NCBI GenBank assembly: GCA_029204225.1
Contig: CM055095.1
Span: 64,992,158-65,056,157, forward strand
DNA from: Diphasiastrum complanatum
Taxonomy: Eukaryota; Streptophyta; Lycopodiopsida; Lycopodiales; Lycopodiaceae
Reading direction: 5' to 3'
Length of the DNA: 64,000 nucleotides
The stretch's first letter is position 1. Every line of letters begins with the position of its first letter. A model generated the notes under the pieces. That model was not told where the DNA came from. It ran no database searches and saw nothing but the letters and a program-made list of their open reading frames with translations. The position numbers and the translations under genes are program-made. Of the stretch, positions 22,478-33,829 are shown piece by piece.

Positions 22478-24607
22478 AGGCTTTTTAGCAACTCGTAGGC
22501 CAAAAAGCCTATCCGCTCTATAGTGAGAAATTTTTATAAAAACAAGAACAATGTGTATTATACCACAAAGGACTTGCTATGTCATAATGTCGAATCTTAC
22601 AAGTTTAGCATTGAGAGTCATTTGTATTGTATAATTGCAAATTTTGGGATTGTATATTATTTCTTTAAGATTGTTGTAGTTGATTTTGTTGGCCTGTCTT
22701 GTTGATGCTATAGAAAGATGTGATACGAGTTGCAGCATGGGAAAACTCTAGTGGTCGTTGACATCGTCTAGGAAGATGAGATCTCCTCATGATAGGTCGA
22801 GTAGCTTGCGCTACAACATGAGTATGAGTGGGGCATTGTCTTTGATCCCTACGAGCGGGTGGGTCATCATCATTATCAACAGACTCTAGTAGGTCTCGTC
22901 ATCGTCTCTTAGAGGAGGTAATGCGAGGTTGGAAAATAATGACTCTGTTGACATAGGTCTTGTTACAGTAGGACCATCTCTCATATCATAAGTGCAATGC
23001 ATCGGGGTTCTCATAGAATATGAGTGACCGTAGTGTGATGGGCATGTCGCGAAATAGACAATGGTATCTCATGCATTAAGTCGACAATGTTGGTTTTCCA
23101 CTAGGTATATTCTGTTTTGGGCATGACAAGAGTTCCTATTTTTGTATATGTACATCTAGAGTTCTCAAAAGCCAAAAAAATCACTTAAAATGTTTTTTAG
23201 TCATTCACTAATTTTGCATGTACGGGGAGTGTGGGTTTAACTTCTGCTTTGTTGGTAATTTTTGATGTTTTTTGAAGCTTGAGTGCAAACCTTCTAGTAT
23301 CTATGAAGCCTTCTCTTTATGTGGTTCATTTGGTTCTACATAACCTTATCCTGTATGTAGCGATCTTAAGTTTTCACTGTGTTTTTTTTGGCTCCTTTGA
23401 TTTATGTGTTAACTGCCACATCCATCATTGTGCATTTCACGATATTCAAGATTTTGAATACCAAAAGTTCACCTGTTGATGACTTTAAGTAACTAAGTGA
23501 GCTTGTGATTAGATGTTTATTTGTCTCTAACTTATATTTTGCAAGGTCTATGTGAAATTACTATTAATATTCAATGTGTTTTGGTTTGCATCTAGACGTA
23601 CAACTATTTTGGTTTTCTTTTGATCTTGTGTTAAGTCAAATGTGTAGAGTGATGATCAAATATTGTATCCAAAAAAAGGTTTCTATGACTAAATAAATTT
23701 TAAAGTAAAGATTGATTATCTAATGGTCGCGACAATGACAAGTTATTCAACGATATATCAAAGGTAAAGAGGCCTAATGGAATTGAAGGAAGGACTATAA
23801 ACCTGAAGGGCAATTATGAACCGACTTGAACCTTAATAAGAACGCTAGCCCTAAGAGGAGAACATTCCAGAAGATTCATTTATTGCGCTCCATGCAACCA
23901 TTGCAAGTGTGTGCGTCTCATTGAAGCAAAGCAACGTGACAAGGATGCCACCTAGGAATTGAACACTTGTAATTTTCTTATTGGATGGAATCAGTTAATT
24001 AAATTAAATAAGAAGCCGCATATCGGTTATACTAAAGAGTTGCGCACTTTCGCACTCGTTTCCTAGATGTACACTGTTTATGCTTCAATACAACCACCAA
24101 ATTTTTCAGGAGATCACAGAGAGAGTTTGAGTCTTGAAGTTTTCCATGCTCTTTGCTTTCATAAGCTTTCTACTTGCTGGGTTCTTTTGTTTATAACAAT
24201 TGGTAAGCCTCGACTTGTCGGAAGTGCTTGTGATTGTAACTTTGGTCAGACAACTCCTTAGCCTTGATACTGTCGTACGTGCGCAACTGTAAATTCACTA
24301 CTAGAGTTGTCTTAAAACTCATTGATTATTTGATTGTTGTGTGATTGAATCAATTGATTGTTTGGAACTTAATTGTGATGACAACATTCGGAATCACTGT
24401 TTCATTACACTGATGTATATCCGTTCTTACACATCCTAAAGTATGTTCTGTGTTGTTGTGAATCGATACTCTGAATCTTACATATGGATACTCGTGCAGT
24501 CTAAATCTGTGGTCGATCGTTCGTTTGAATGAGCGACAATTCGTTGTTGAGGACAAATTGTCGGACTACATTCGGATTGTGTTGAGACATTTGTATGTTT
24601 CTCTGGG

Positions 24608-25290
24608 TTAGTTTATTTGATGGCTTCTCACCTTCCAATTGACATTAGCTGGTAAGATGAAAGGAGTAGCAACCATTGCATCGGATAGTAAGAAATTCAG
24701 CTTGATTGAATGTAAGTCGATAGCAATTGAGCGATCGCAATGGTAGCGCACAACGGTAGCTTTCGCAAGCATGAAAAGACAACTGGAGCACTTATTGTTG
24801 AAGATTTCAATCACTTTATATGGACCCATCCAACGAGTATGTAACTTTTCTGGAAATTTGTGAAAGTTGTTTTGGATTGGTCCTTTTCTCGGATGGATAC
24901 TTGGTTATAGCCAGAAACCCGTCAAGGAAGCTATATCTTTCATTACCACCAACTTGATCAAGAATCAAATATGTGAAAAGTAGAGGATGATGATCCTTGC
25001 GAGTCGCAGCATTAAGCTTCCGATAATCTTGGCAAACCCGAATCTTCTTGGTCTTTTTTTTTGGAACAACTACAATTGGCGAAACCCATTTGCTGCTGAG
25101 AACTGGATAGATAATTCCTGACTTCAAATATTTGTCAAGTTCGTCTTTCACCAGTAGTGAATACTTAGGATTCAACCTATATTGACGTCCATATTGGTAC
25201 TGCTCCTTCTTTCAAATCAATTCGATGTTGACCAAATTTCTTGTTAATGCCTTTCACATCTTCCATGGTCCAGGCAAAAACTGTAGATCA
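24608..25290 (-). pseudogene. Ty3/gypsy pol remnant: RT start joined to integrase end
   Basis: Minus strand: FGQHRIDLKEGAVP, a frameshift, QYGRQYRLNPKYSLL, DELDKYLKSGIIYPVLSSKW, VSPIVVVPKKKTKKIRVCQD and YRKLNAATRKDHHPL, the start of a gypsy RT. Before the catalytic YxDD region the sequence jumps to PEKLHTRWMGPYKVIEIFNN, typical of the gypsy integrase C-terminus. The rest of RT, RNase H and the integrase core are deleted. It is unrelated to the copia gag just upstream on the same strand. Confidence 0.8.
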
Positions 25291-25396
25291 TTAAGATCCA
25301 ATCAACTTAAAAGATCTTTGGTTAGAAAGAGAAATACACTACTAATCTCACCAATGTAGAAAAATCAGCATCTACACACAAAATGAGATGCAAACA

Positions 25397-26131
25397 CTAA
25401 TAGAACTTGATCAAACTTGAATGAAATGATAAAGTACTGTTGTTGTGCTTCATCACCTCTATCTGCATCCTTGAATGATTCTGCAACATTTGCTTTTTTA
25501 GCCTTGTTCTTTCTTTTTGGGTTGAATCTACAATAGTATGCAAAGTGCCCCTTCTTCTTGCAGTGCATGCAAGGTATTGCTGGATTGAACCAGCATTTGT
25601 TGGTTGTATGGCCTGGTTTGTGACAGTGATCACAGGAAGAAGATTGTTGATTCGAGGACTTTGTCTTGTTGAATCTGGGTCTGTTCTTGTTCTTCTTCTC
25701 TCCTTTTGTGAAGAGAGCTTTCTCTTATCATTGCTTCCTTCTCCTTCGTCCCTCATCAGTCTCTCATCAGCGACAAGACTGATTGCTTTGTCATATGTCA
25801 TATCTAGTAGACTCAGTATGAGCATTCTCAACGACTGATAGGACGTAGGTAGAGACTTCATGAAGTACATCAGTTGTTGTGGTGCTGGGACCTGGTGCTC
25901 TAGTTCTGATGCAGCGAGTTGAGCGAAGATCTTCCTGATCTTCTCAATGTGCTGGTCCAATTGGTTGCCATCCCAACATATGGATTGCAGCTGATTGTGA
26001 AGATGCATCACTGAAGCTGCAGTCCTCACTTCGTACTTCTGTTTTAATCTTTCCCATACTGCATGTCTGCTTTCGTAGTCTTCAATCTGCATGAGTAGAT
26101 CTTCGTTGATGGACGAAATGATGATCGCCAT
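25397..26131 (-). pseudogene. copia gag with two zinc knuckles
   Basis: Minus strand from ATG at 26131: a UBN2-type gag (YESRHAVWERLKQKYEVRTA, LHNQLQSICWDGNQLDQHIE, LMYFMKSLPTSYQSLRMLIL). After a frameshift two intact CX2CX4HX4C knuckles appear around 25545-25640: CDHCHKPGHTTNKC and CMHCKKKGHFAYYC. Double-knuckle gags occur in some copia lineages. The start lies about 230 bp from its primer-binding site. Homology ends near 25.38 kb, where the gypsy remnant begins. Confidence 0.8.
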
Positions 26132-26363
26132 TGTACACTCATCCTTTCTGATCCATTCAGTTTTCCTGAGGTTCTAGAGGCTGCACCTCTGAGAGTTTGG
26201 TCACTGACCAGATGCCTTCACCCTTCAGAAGTGTTTTAATTTTGAATTTTCATATCCTGTAGTTTGCGCCATTAAGACTGATTGCTATTCTTGTCTGGAT
26301 CATTGTAGCCATATTGTGATGCCTAGAGAATCACTGTTTAAATATCAGTATTGATAACCTGTA

Positions 26364-26376
26364 GGCTCTGATACCG
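26364..26376 (-). other. primer-binding site, one mismatch
   Basis: Minus strand CGGTATCAGAGCC, matching the initiator Met tRNA site except the first base, directly next to the LTR. Confidence 0.75.
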
Positions 26377-27100
26377 TGTCGTGAACGGGCTTTGTATCGT
26401 GAACAGATTTGTTTCTTTTGAATTTTCTTGTGCGAAAGCTACCAAGATCCTAGACACGCGACTATAGATCACAGAACAGAAATCATTCTAGCAATCAAGA
26501 TAGCAGAAAACAAGCAATGGACAAGAGAGAGCAACTGTAGCGAGAAGATCAGTGTCTTGCTCGTTGGCGGCCTGACACTCTGCTCTTTTGCTGTATTCTG
26601 TTCATTGGCAAACTTTCATGCATAGCTATTTCATTTCTCTATTTTTTCTATTCTTTCTTTTTTTTGCTCTACTCTCACACTCTTTTTCATGTATTCTATT
26701 GATTTAGAAAATTGTATATATATCCATTGTGTGGAGTTTATAAAATATCTAAACAAAGAATTACAAGAGTAGTTAATGCTAATCAACTAGTTAGTTACTC
26801 TCTGTTATTGCTAATTGTTTCAGCTGAGCGTGAAGTTCAAAGCTCCACGCATTGAGTTGCCAGCTGGCAGCGTGAAAGATTTTTCTTCATTTTCTTTTTG
26901 TTTCGTATCGTGTCATGTCTTTTGGTCTTGGAGACATGTTTGACTTTCGCAAATCATTTGACCTTCGAGTTTCGCTTCGCTTCTTGTCTTAAGGTTTTCG
27001 AGGTACGTTGAATTTTGCAAATTGTTCGCCATTCGTCCTTCGCTTTGTGTCGCTTTGCTTTGCATCACAGCAAAGTTGCAGGAGCTCACAATTTCTGATA
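26377..27100 (-). repeat. 5' LTR of double-knuckle copia, copy 1
   Basis: Similar throughout to 31835-32609. Shared blocks include GACACGCGACTAT, TTCTAGCAATCAAGA, TTGGCAAACTTTCATGC and AAGTTGCAGGAGCTCAC. Plus-strand ends are TGTCGTGAA and CTGATA (copy 2 has CTGACA). Length about 724 bp. The outer end interrupts a different gag scrap (27101-27330). Confidence 0.8.
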
Positions 27101-27330
27101 CCATTAACAGTTTTGATGGTTTGTCTACATCAGAGGTTTGCTCCTTGAACTCCACCAAATTGGTAGAGTCGGTCTGTTGTTGTTGTTGCTTCTTAGCCGC
27201 ATTGTAAATCCGGATGCGACAATCCTTGATGTCGTGGTTAACTCTCTTAGAATATTTGCAGAAGAGTTTCTTTCTCGGTCCACTGCTCGCAGGTTGAGTC
27301 TGAGGCTTTTATTGATGACAACTAGATAAA
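27101..27330 (-). pseudogene. copia gag zinc-knuckle scrap
   Basis: Minus strand: RKKLFCKYSKRVNHDIKDC, RIRIYNAAKKQQQQQTDSTN, EFKEQTSDVDK. The knuckle reads CKYSKRVNHDIKDC, the second Cys being Ser. It belongs to the gag class at 14.4-15.0 kb and is cut off by the LTR at 27100. Confidence 0.75.
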
Positions 27331-27339
27331 CGCAAGCTC

Positions 27340-27545
27340 TTATAGGAATGCTCCATTACCAACTGAAATACAAAGAATAAAGTGGGAGAGAGAGATAGTG
27401 CAAAACAAATCTTCCTAAAATGGGCTGCTATTAACTACCAACAAGAATGATCTTGAATTGCAAATGCCAAATGAGATCACAACTCCTACATTCACTATAG
27501 GATCATAAAAATAAATGTGTGCTCAGTTAAATCACGAGCACAATC
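27340..27545 (-). repeat. LTR end fragment of the CKY-knuckle copia
   Basis: The reverse complement is similar to 15360-15620. It directly precedes, on the minus strand, the gag scrap at 27101-27330, as an LTR end and leader should. Confidence 0.65.
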
Positions 27546-27829
27546 ACCAGAGAGTATGGAGTTACTGTCAATTAGATTAAATGTGAGTGTTCAAAAATAA
27601 ATTTAAGAATAATGGTGCAAAATGATTAGGCTTGTTTCTCAAGCATCGGCAGAGACGTCCGTTCTCTAATCAGAAATATGGTCCAATCAAAACACTCAAA
27701 TTTGAAATCTACATAACATAGCTTCTTCAAATTGATCTTTTTTAAAAAAAAAACTGTAATTTTGTGTCGGAGGCAGCCCGTAAATAAGCCATTTTATTTG
27801 TAGTATAGTATGCAACTCAACAAAAAAAT
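27546..27829. other. AT-rich spacer
   Basis: No coding signal or repeat partner recognised. An A/T run lies at about 27740-27752. Confidence 0.5.
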
Positions 27830-27995
27830 AGTCTAACTTTTGAACGACAACTTGGATTGAGACGATTATGGTGCCATTAGAAAGCCCTCGACGAGAGCTT
27901 TTCAATGACATCCAACATGACCCAGTTCCGAGCTACGGTGAAGAAGTTATGGCCACTCAAAGTTTTGGTCGGTCAACACTTGGTCAACCCAATAT
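27830..27995. repeat. dispersed repeat shared with 39492-39650
   Basis: Both copies hold GGTGCCATTAGAA, GCCCTCGACGAGAGCTTT, CAATGACATC, GAAGAAGTTATGGCC and GGTCGGTCAACACTTGGTCA in the same order and spacing. GAAAGCCCTCGACGAGAGCT followed by TTTC is a near-palindrome. In each place a copia LTR starts within 40 bp downstream. Probably part of an older LTR or leader. Confidence 0.8.
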
Positions 27996-28032
27996 CTCTC
28001 TCTCAAACATAGTTGACCAGTTTGACTGATTG

Positions 28033-28702
28033 GCAAATCTAGCCATGTAGAATATTGTACATTTTGTCAATATTGTTTGTTGGTTACTTGAATGGCCAAA
28101 GTGCCACTTGTACATACACACCTAAAGTAGGTTACCACGAGTCAAGAGGAGTGGTTGTGTCTATTTGGTAGTGATTCCTACTTTGTAGGATCTAGACCAT
28201 GATTTATGATGAGATTTGTACCTACCATGCACCTACCAAGCATGACTCTTGGATCTAGGCTAGAGTTTTCACATTAGGGCAAGAAAGCGGAGTCTACTTC
28301 CTTATTACATGCTGGATTTTCACCTACCTTTGCAAAGGAAGTGTGTTTTACTATGTATTTCCATTCTCCATAGTGAGAAGATAGAAACTTTTTGGAGCCT
28401 CAAGGAGAAACTCGAGTTTCCTCTCATTGTATGGTGATTACTCTATTTTTCCAATGAAACCCAGCTTTGGCACTTTTTAAACACTGTCTACAGGCCGTAC
28501 TACAGCCTTCTTTCCACACGTGTGGAGTTGGATTAGACTATTTGATCAATGCTTTGACTGTCTCTACTTGTTTCCTATCAAGCTGCTAAACTAGATCTTG
28601 TTTTCTGATGACTAGTTTCTGATAGATTGTTTAACAAGCATACAATCACCTTGTGGATCATTCAAAGATCCATTTATGGTCCTTAGTACTGTACTTTTCA
28701 CA
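28033..28702 (+). repeat. copia family 1 5' LTR, 5'-truncated
   Basis: Matches 51306-51978. The family LTR starts TGTGAAAAATTGCC, but here homology starts at TTGGCAAATCTAGCC. It ends CTTTTCACA before the PBS. The CCACACGTGTGG palindrome is at 28514-28525. Confidence 0.9.
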
Positions 28703-28715
28703 TGGTATCAGAGCC
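28703..28715 (+). other. primer-binding site
   Basis: TGGTATCAGAGCC directly after the LTR end CACA. Confidence 0.9.
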
Positions 28716-29333
28716 AAGTACAAGGCCATTGATCTGTGTTTGAATCTAATCCAGTTTTAGCAGGTTTTGGTGCAAAAACCTAGTATTGGAAGGGCGAGCT
28801 AGTATCCAGGTTTTGGTGAGGGGATTTGATCCCAAACTTTTTCAGGATCAAAATCCATACTGTTCACATGTGTGGGCATTTCTGAACTAGCATTTAATAA
28901 CCCATATTCATTGGATCATAGAAAATTCATATGGTGTCAGTTTGATGTAATTTTTGGTGCAAATTCTAGGATAAGCTACCAAGATCACTTGCCATTGATT
29001 AGTTTTGAATTTGTTTCATGAAAACTAATTAATCCAGGCTGATTTCAGACCTTCTTAAAGTGGAAACCAGGTCTTGAAAGTACATCAAAGTGAATGAGAG
29101 AGATAGAGTCAGTTTTTGTCCAAGAATAGCCAAGATTGGCAAGATTTGCTTGAGTGTAGTTTTCATCTCATCTTATCTTCATTCCAGCTTGTGAGGGAGT
29201 GATAGAACTCTGATTACAAATCCATCTATTGGATTAGAAGTCAACATTTGAGTGAAACACTGCAAGTTTGAAACCTTTGTGAGTTTCAGGTCCAAACAAA
29301 TCTATATCTTGTGTGTAGAATCTTGCTAGTAAG

Positions 29334-30173
29334 ATGGGATCAGTGGGAGCCTACCTTCTAGAAGCTAGTGAGAGGTTAAATTCTATCAATTATGCTATTT
29401 GGAAAGTGAGGATGGAGTCACTAATGGTGCTCCAGGATCTTTATGAGTTTCTAATAGATGATGAAGATGAACCTCTAGGTGCACAGGAATTAGTGAGATA
29501 CAAGAAGAGGTCTAGGCTTGCACTTCACTGTATTAAGATGAATGTAAGCAATGATCTTTTAAGGGAAGTATCATCATGTAAGAGTGCTAAAGAGGCTTGG
29601 TAATCTTTAAAATCTATCTATGAGTCTAGTAACACTTCGAGGGTTCTCATGCTTAGGAATCAGATTCTACAAAGCATGAAGAGGAGTGATGAGAATGCAC
29701 AAGATTATGTGCTAAGAATCAAGTCTCTTAATAGGGAGTTAGCTTCCATTGGAGAGAAGATTCAAGATAGTGAGCTTGTTCAGATTGTCGTAAATGGTCT
29801 AGGGAGTGACTTTACAAATTTGGTCCAAAGCTTTGCAATCCAAGACACTTTGCCTACTATAGAAAAGCTACACAGTGTATTAGTAGCTGAAGAGTGTAGG
29901 ATGTTGCATACCAATGCAAGAATGAATGCTATTTCTCTGCAGGATGGTGATGAGAAAGCTAATTTCTCATTCAAAAGCAAGAAGAAGACCAATGACAAGA
30001 AGAAGCACTTCAAGGAGACCAAGGAGGAGGATGAGGCTTCAAGCTCAAAGGGCAAGATCAAAGACAAGTCCAAGTACAAATGTTTTTTCTGTGGAAAGAA
30101 AGGACATTTTGCATCAGAATGTCTCAAGAAGAAGAAGGCACAAGAGAGCAAACAAAGCAACATTGCACATTAG
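29334..30173 (+). pseudogene. copia family 1 gag, one nonsense codon
   Basis: Starts MGSVGAYLLEASERLNS and runs to a TAG at 30171-30173. Relative to the intact copy at 52609-53448 it carries TAA at 29601-29603 (WES became W-stop-S). Domains are as in that copy: UBN2-type capsid (residues about 15-200), Lys-rich linker, intact knuckle CFFCGKKGHFASEC near residues 250-263. The remaining differences are a few substitutions. Confidence 0.9.
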
Positions 30174-31160
30174 GAGGAAGAGGAGGATGAAGAGTCATCC
30201 TTGATGGTTTCCAACAAACCACCATCATCCAAGAGCAACACCAATGATTCTTGGTGGATTGATAGTGGGGCAAGTTCCCACATGACATATCAAAAGGACA
30301 TATTCTCCACCTTACTTTCTTACAATGACTTACATAGATCAATCTATACTGCAAGTAGTCAAGAATGTAAGATACGTGGAATAGGAACAATTCCATTGTA
30401 TGTGGGATCATCCAAAAGGATGAATCTAGATAATGCTCTTTATGTTCCTAAGTTAACCAAGAATTTGCTTAGTGTTGGCCAGTTAATGGATAATGGCCTA
30501 GATGTACAATTTAAGCATGGAGTTTGTTCCATCCTTAGAAATGATGAATGTATAGCCAAAGGCTTTAAGCAAGGTAGATTGTTTAAGCTTGATGCTAATA
30601 TTGCAGTGGAGAGTGTTAACCTGGCAAAGGTGGAGCTATCAAAGGTGGAACTGTGGCACAAAAGGTTGGGCCACCCCAACTACAAAGCCATGGAATCTAT
30701 GGCTACAAAGGAGCTTGCAGTTGGACTCCCCAAGCATTTGTCAAAGTGTGGGAAGAGATGTGAAGCATGCAGCCTCTCAAAGGCTCACAAGCTACCCTTC
30801 TCAAGATCTACATCAAGATCAAACTCTCCTCTTGAACTCATCCATTCGGATGTTCATAGTTTTTCACATGAGTCTAATGGTGGTGCCAAGTACTATGTAA
30901 TCTTCATTGATGACTATTCTAGATTTTGTTGGATGTACCTCTTGTCTAGCAAATCAATGGTGTTTGATTCTTTTGTAAAGTTCAAGACTTTGGTAGAAAA
31001 TCAACTTAGTACCAAGATTAAGGTATTAAGGAGTGATAATGGAGGTGAATATATCTCCAATAAGTTGATTGACTTTTGTATTGCTAATGGCATAAAGAGG
31101 GAGTTGTCATGTCCATACACCCCTAAACAAAATGGAGTGAGTGAGAGAAGAAATAGATCT
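30174..31160 (+). pseudogene. copia family 1 protease and integrase, 3'-truncated
   Basis: In frame with gag after the TAG. Protease WWIDSGASSHMT near 30252-30290. GAG-pre-integrase zinc region with ELWHKRLGHPNYKAMES and CEACSLSKAHKLPF (about 30645-30800). Integrase core with IHSDVH, RSDNGGEYIS and PKQNGVSERRNRS, so all three acidic residues are present. The C-terminal integrase, RT and RNase H are lost at 31160. ATG at 30201 is the first Met after the TAG but is not at a domain boundary. Confidence 0.9.
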
Positions 31161-31750
31161 TTCCAGAACTCAACCTCGGGCCTTGAAATATTAAGACCTG
31201 TGATAATGTCCTTTCTGCTCATGTCATACAGGCTCCGCATGTTCAGATGATACATTCTCCTATGCTAGAGCTGATCTTCATTTTTTGAAGCATTTAATAT
31301 GTTGTCAGAGTTGCTGATTATTTTGGCCTGGTAGAGGTTTCCTTCTCTGCATCCGACCGTCAGCAACTTGTTTGTCATCTTCTCGATCATATGGCAAGTG
31401 TTGTCGTCAAACATAACTCGAATGCCTAGATCTGTCATCTTGGAGACAGATAGCAGATCTTTTCTGAGTGAAGGCATGTAAAGTATTCCTGGCAGCTCTG
31501 CTTGGCCTGACAGTGTTCATAGCTGTAAAGAGCTGATGTCTTTGATATCGTGTCTGCTTCCATCGCCTAGAATCATCGCTCTGTCGTTTTCAAGTTCGCG
31601 AAAGTTGATCAAGATCTTCTTGTTGCAGGTTATGTGAGATGATGCTCCTGAATCAATGACTACATCGTAGTCGTGTTCAGAGTAGCTTGTCGAAGCTTCG
31701 TCAAGTATCGTGAAAGCTTCGTCACCTCTTTCAGCATCCTTCTACTCTGG
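31161..31750 (-). pseudogene. copia protease and pre-integrase, minus strand
   Basis: Minus strand: KDAERGDEAFTILDEASTSY, DVVIDSGASSHITCNK with intact retropepsin Asp near 31660, FRELENDRAMILGDGSRHDI, a stop, then LPGILYMPSLRKDLLSVSKM, GIRVMFDDNTCHMIEK and a His-rich YHLNMRSLYDMSRKDIITGL. It belongs with the LTR at 31835-32609 (double-knuckle family). Its gag is missing between the PBS and the protease, and it is cut at 31161. Confidence 0.8.
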
Positions 31751-31821
31751 TCTAGATTGTTGTAGCCATATTGCGTTGTCTGAAAGAATCATTGCTGGGA
31801 TATCAGTAGTGATAACCTGTG

Positions 31822-31834
31822 GGCTTTGATACCA
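31822..31834 (-). other. primer-binding site, one mismatch
   Basis: Minus strand TGGTATCAAAGCC (G to A at one position), next to the LTR end. Confidence 0.75.
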
Positions 31835-32609
31835 TGTCGCAGAAGCGAGACTATTTCATGTTCGTCTTCTCCTTTTTATTCGCGAACAATTTTTCTTCTT
31901 TGGATTTTCTTTTTGTGTGGAAGCTCTTACAGAATCCCAGACACGCGACTATGTATCACATATTACATTCTATTCTAGCAATCAAGACACACAGCACAAG
32001 ACAAAGAGATAAATGAAAATAGAGCGACTATATTATTAGTTTGATTTTAGAGCAAGATCGTTAGTGTCTCGCTCATTGGCGAATTGACTCTCTACTATTT
32101 CGCTGTGTTCTGCTCATTGGCATACTTTCATGCGCAGCTATGGTATCTTTACTTTCTTACGCTATTCACTACGTCTCTCTCTATTTTTTACATATATCTG
32201 TCAAATTCTCATCACATAGTTATGATCCAGAGAGGATCGTTTATACCTCCATTTGGAGTTTACAAGATAGCGAAACGTAGAATCACAAGACTAGTTAGCG
32301 CTAATCAACTAGTTAGTTAGTCTCCATCGTTGCTATTCGTTTTAGCTGGACATGAAGCCCGTTGAGCTACCAGCTGGCAGCGCAAAAGATTTCTCTTCGT
32401 TTGTTTCGTAATCTCTCATTTGCTTTCGTTCTTTTCGTTTCTTTTCGTAGTTTTTGTTTTGTGCACCTTTTGTGGTTTGCGGTCCTGGAGGTGTATTTGT
32501 GATTCGCAAATTGTTTGTGCTTTGAGTCAAAGACATGTTGACTATCGCGAATTGTTCTCGTTTGACCTTCGTGCCGTGACAAAGTTGCAGGAGCTCACCA
32601 ATTCTGACA
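31835..32609 (-). repeat. 5' LTR of double-knuckle copia, copy 2
   Basis: Plus-strand ends TGTCGCAGAAG and ATTCTGACA form a short inverted TGTC/GACA. About 775 bp, similar to 26377-27100 with small indels. Confidence 0.8.
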
Positions 32610-32689
32610 GTAGCTAGTTTGTCCATATCTTGACAATTTGCACACATCCACATGAAATTGCTCAAACATGAGATAGAAGAAGTAAAGAA

Positions 32690-33128
32690 AACTTGAAAAA
32701 AACCTCCTTGCTATTCTTTTGACCTTACTTTAGTCTTTAAACACCTGCAAAAATAGATCCAAAACATCTTTGCCAAATGACCCTCCTTTGATGTTCTTGA
32801 TGAGCTCCAAATTGCCACCTTTCATTTTGTGTTATTGAAGCCCTTTGAGATCAACCTCTTGATCTTCGACTTGACCATATCTATTGACTAAGACCTCTTT
32901 TACAGATCCATTAGTTGATTTTCCTGCATGAAAACCATGAGAACCAATATCCACTTGCATGCCATCATCTACACAAGAAGATTTTCCAAAATGTGTGAGT
33001 AAAGCAAAATGTGTCTCTTCCACTTGCTTATCTTTTTCTTGATCATAAAAGATATCAAAGATATGAATATCTTCAGACCTGAACCTCTGAAAATACTCCC
33101 TCTCAAACATATGATCTAGATCCAACAA
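32690..33128 (-). CDS. unrecognised ORF, possibly part of an old element
   Basis: Minus strand, 98 residues from ATG 33128 to a stop at 32832, rich in Asp/Glu/Phe (FEREYFQRFRSEDIHIFDIF, YDQEKDKQVEETHFALLTHF). After the stop the frame continues with GGNLELIKNIKGGSFGKDVL, followed by DLFLQVFKD. No domain recognised, no zinc ligands or hydrophobic segment. It lies between a copia LTR and a degenerate spacer. Confidence 0.3.
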
Positions 33129-33239
33129 TATCTCATCAATGCTTGATCTCGAATTTACTCAAAGGTTAGTGAAAACAATGCCACCATCATAAATCAAAAG
33201 ATAGATTCCAAACTTTTCATTTAATATGAAGTAGATGTT

Positions 33240-33720
33240 GGATTATTCTCCTTTCTACTAATCGACTAATCGGTTTTAATCTTCTCCATTTGTTTATCCA
33301 CTTCAGTAGATTTTCCCGTGTTTTTATAGTCTATAAAATTACAAGTGTTTTTATACACTCCGTAGAAATACACGAAGTTTGACAATAGTGTTGGGAATTT
33401 TCTCTCTCTATGAAACCCGACATTGTCGCTTTTTTGCTACAGTCAATTTTCTCTAAAAGCGACACTGTCAAAAATTGCATGTGAAAATACAGTATCGCGT
33501 TTTTCGCATCTTTCGTCTGTTAGGAATCGCAAGTAAAAATGTAGTGTCGTATTTTTCACATTTTTCTCAAATGTTAAGAAAATGACTTTGGCAAATTGTG
33601 GGGCTACCCCAATATTAAGGAAATGAGATTTTGCGACAGTGTTGTATTTTTTCAAAAAGTCGACACTGGCGATTTTTTTCTGATGACAATTTTACGTTCA
33701 TTTCTGCAGAGTGACAGTCC
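33240..33720. other. spacer with recurring CAGTGTCGCTTTTT words
   Basis: Direct and inverted variants of CAGTGTCGCTTTTT appear about six times (near 33425, 33460, 33488, 33541, 33636, 33660). Related words recur at 38.63-38.81 kb. No coding function recognised. 33596-33830 is formally open in the same frame as the pol that follows. Confidence 0.55.
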
Positions 33721-33829
33721 CGTTTATTCATGTAGACAAATTGTCGAAGCTCCTGATCTTGCTTCTTGGACCACCCTCAAGGACACTCTCACCAAGCATT
33801 TCAGACCATCCAAACTGACTCAGAGCCCG

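Larger units (their letters stand above)
20751..24599. other. gene-poor stretch, no recognisable element
   Basis: Both strands were read. No recognisable protein, LTR pair or RNA gene was found. The first 150 bp (CTCTCGCAGACTTCTCTGTG) still resemble the preceding array and the 38.9-39.3 kb region. Three short tandem duplications are listed separately. The 22.74-23.09 kb part is less AT-rich and may be an old gene or element remnant. Confidence 0.5.
28033..31160 (+). mobile_element. copia family 1, second copy, truncated both ends
   Basis: Nearly identical to the first half of the 51288-57283 element: LTR without its first 18 bp, PBS, leader, gag, protease and integrase up to NGVSERRNRS. It ends abruptly at 31160, where minus-strand copia sequence of another family begins. 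It shares the TAG between gag and protease with the other copy. Confidence 0.9.

Noticed and set aside
29780-30163. Minus-strand 127-residue ORF opposite the gag, also at 53055-53438
   Set aside because: It is conserved only because the sense gag is conserved. It has no motif of its own.
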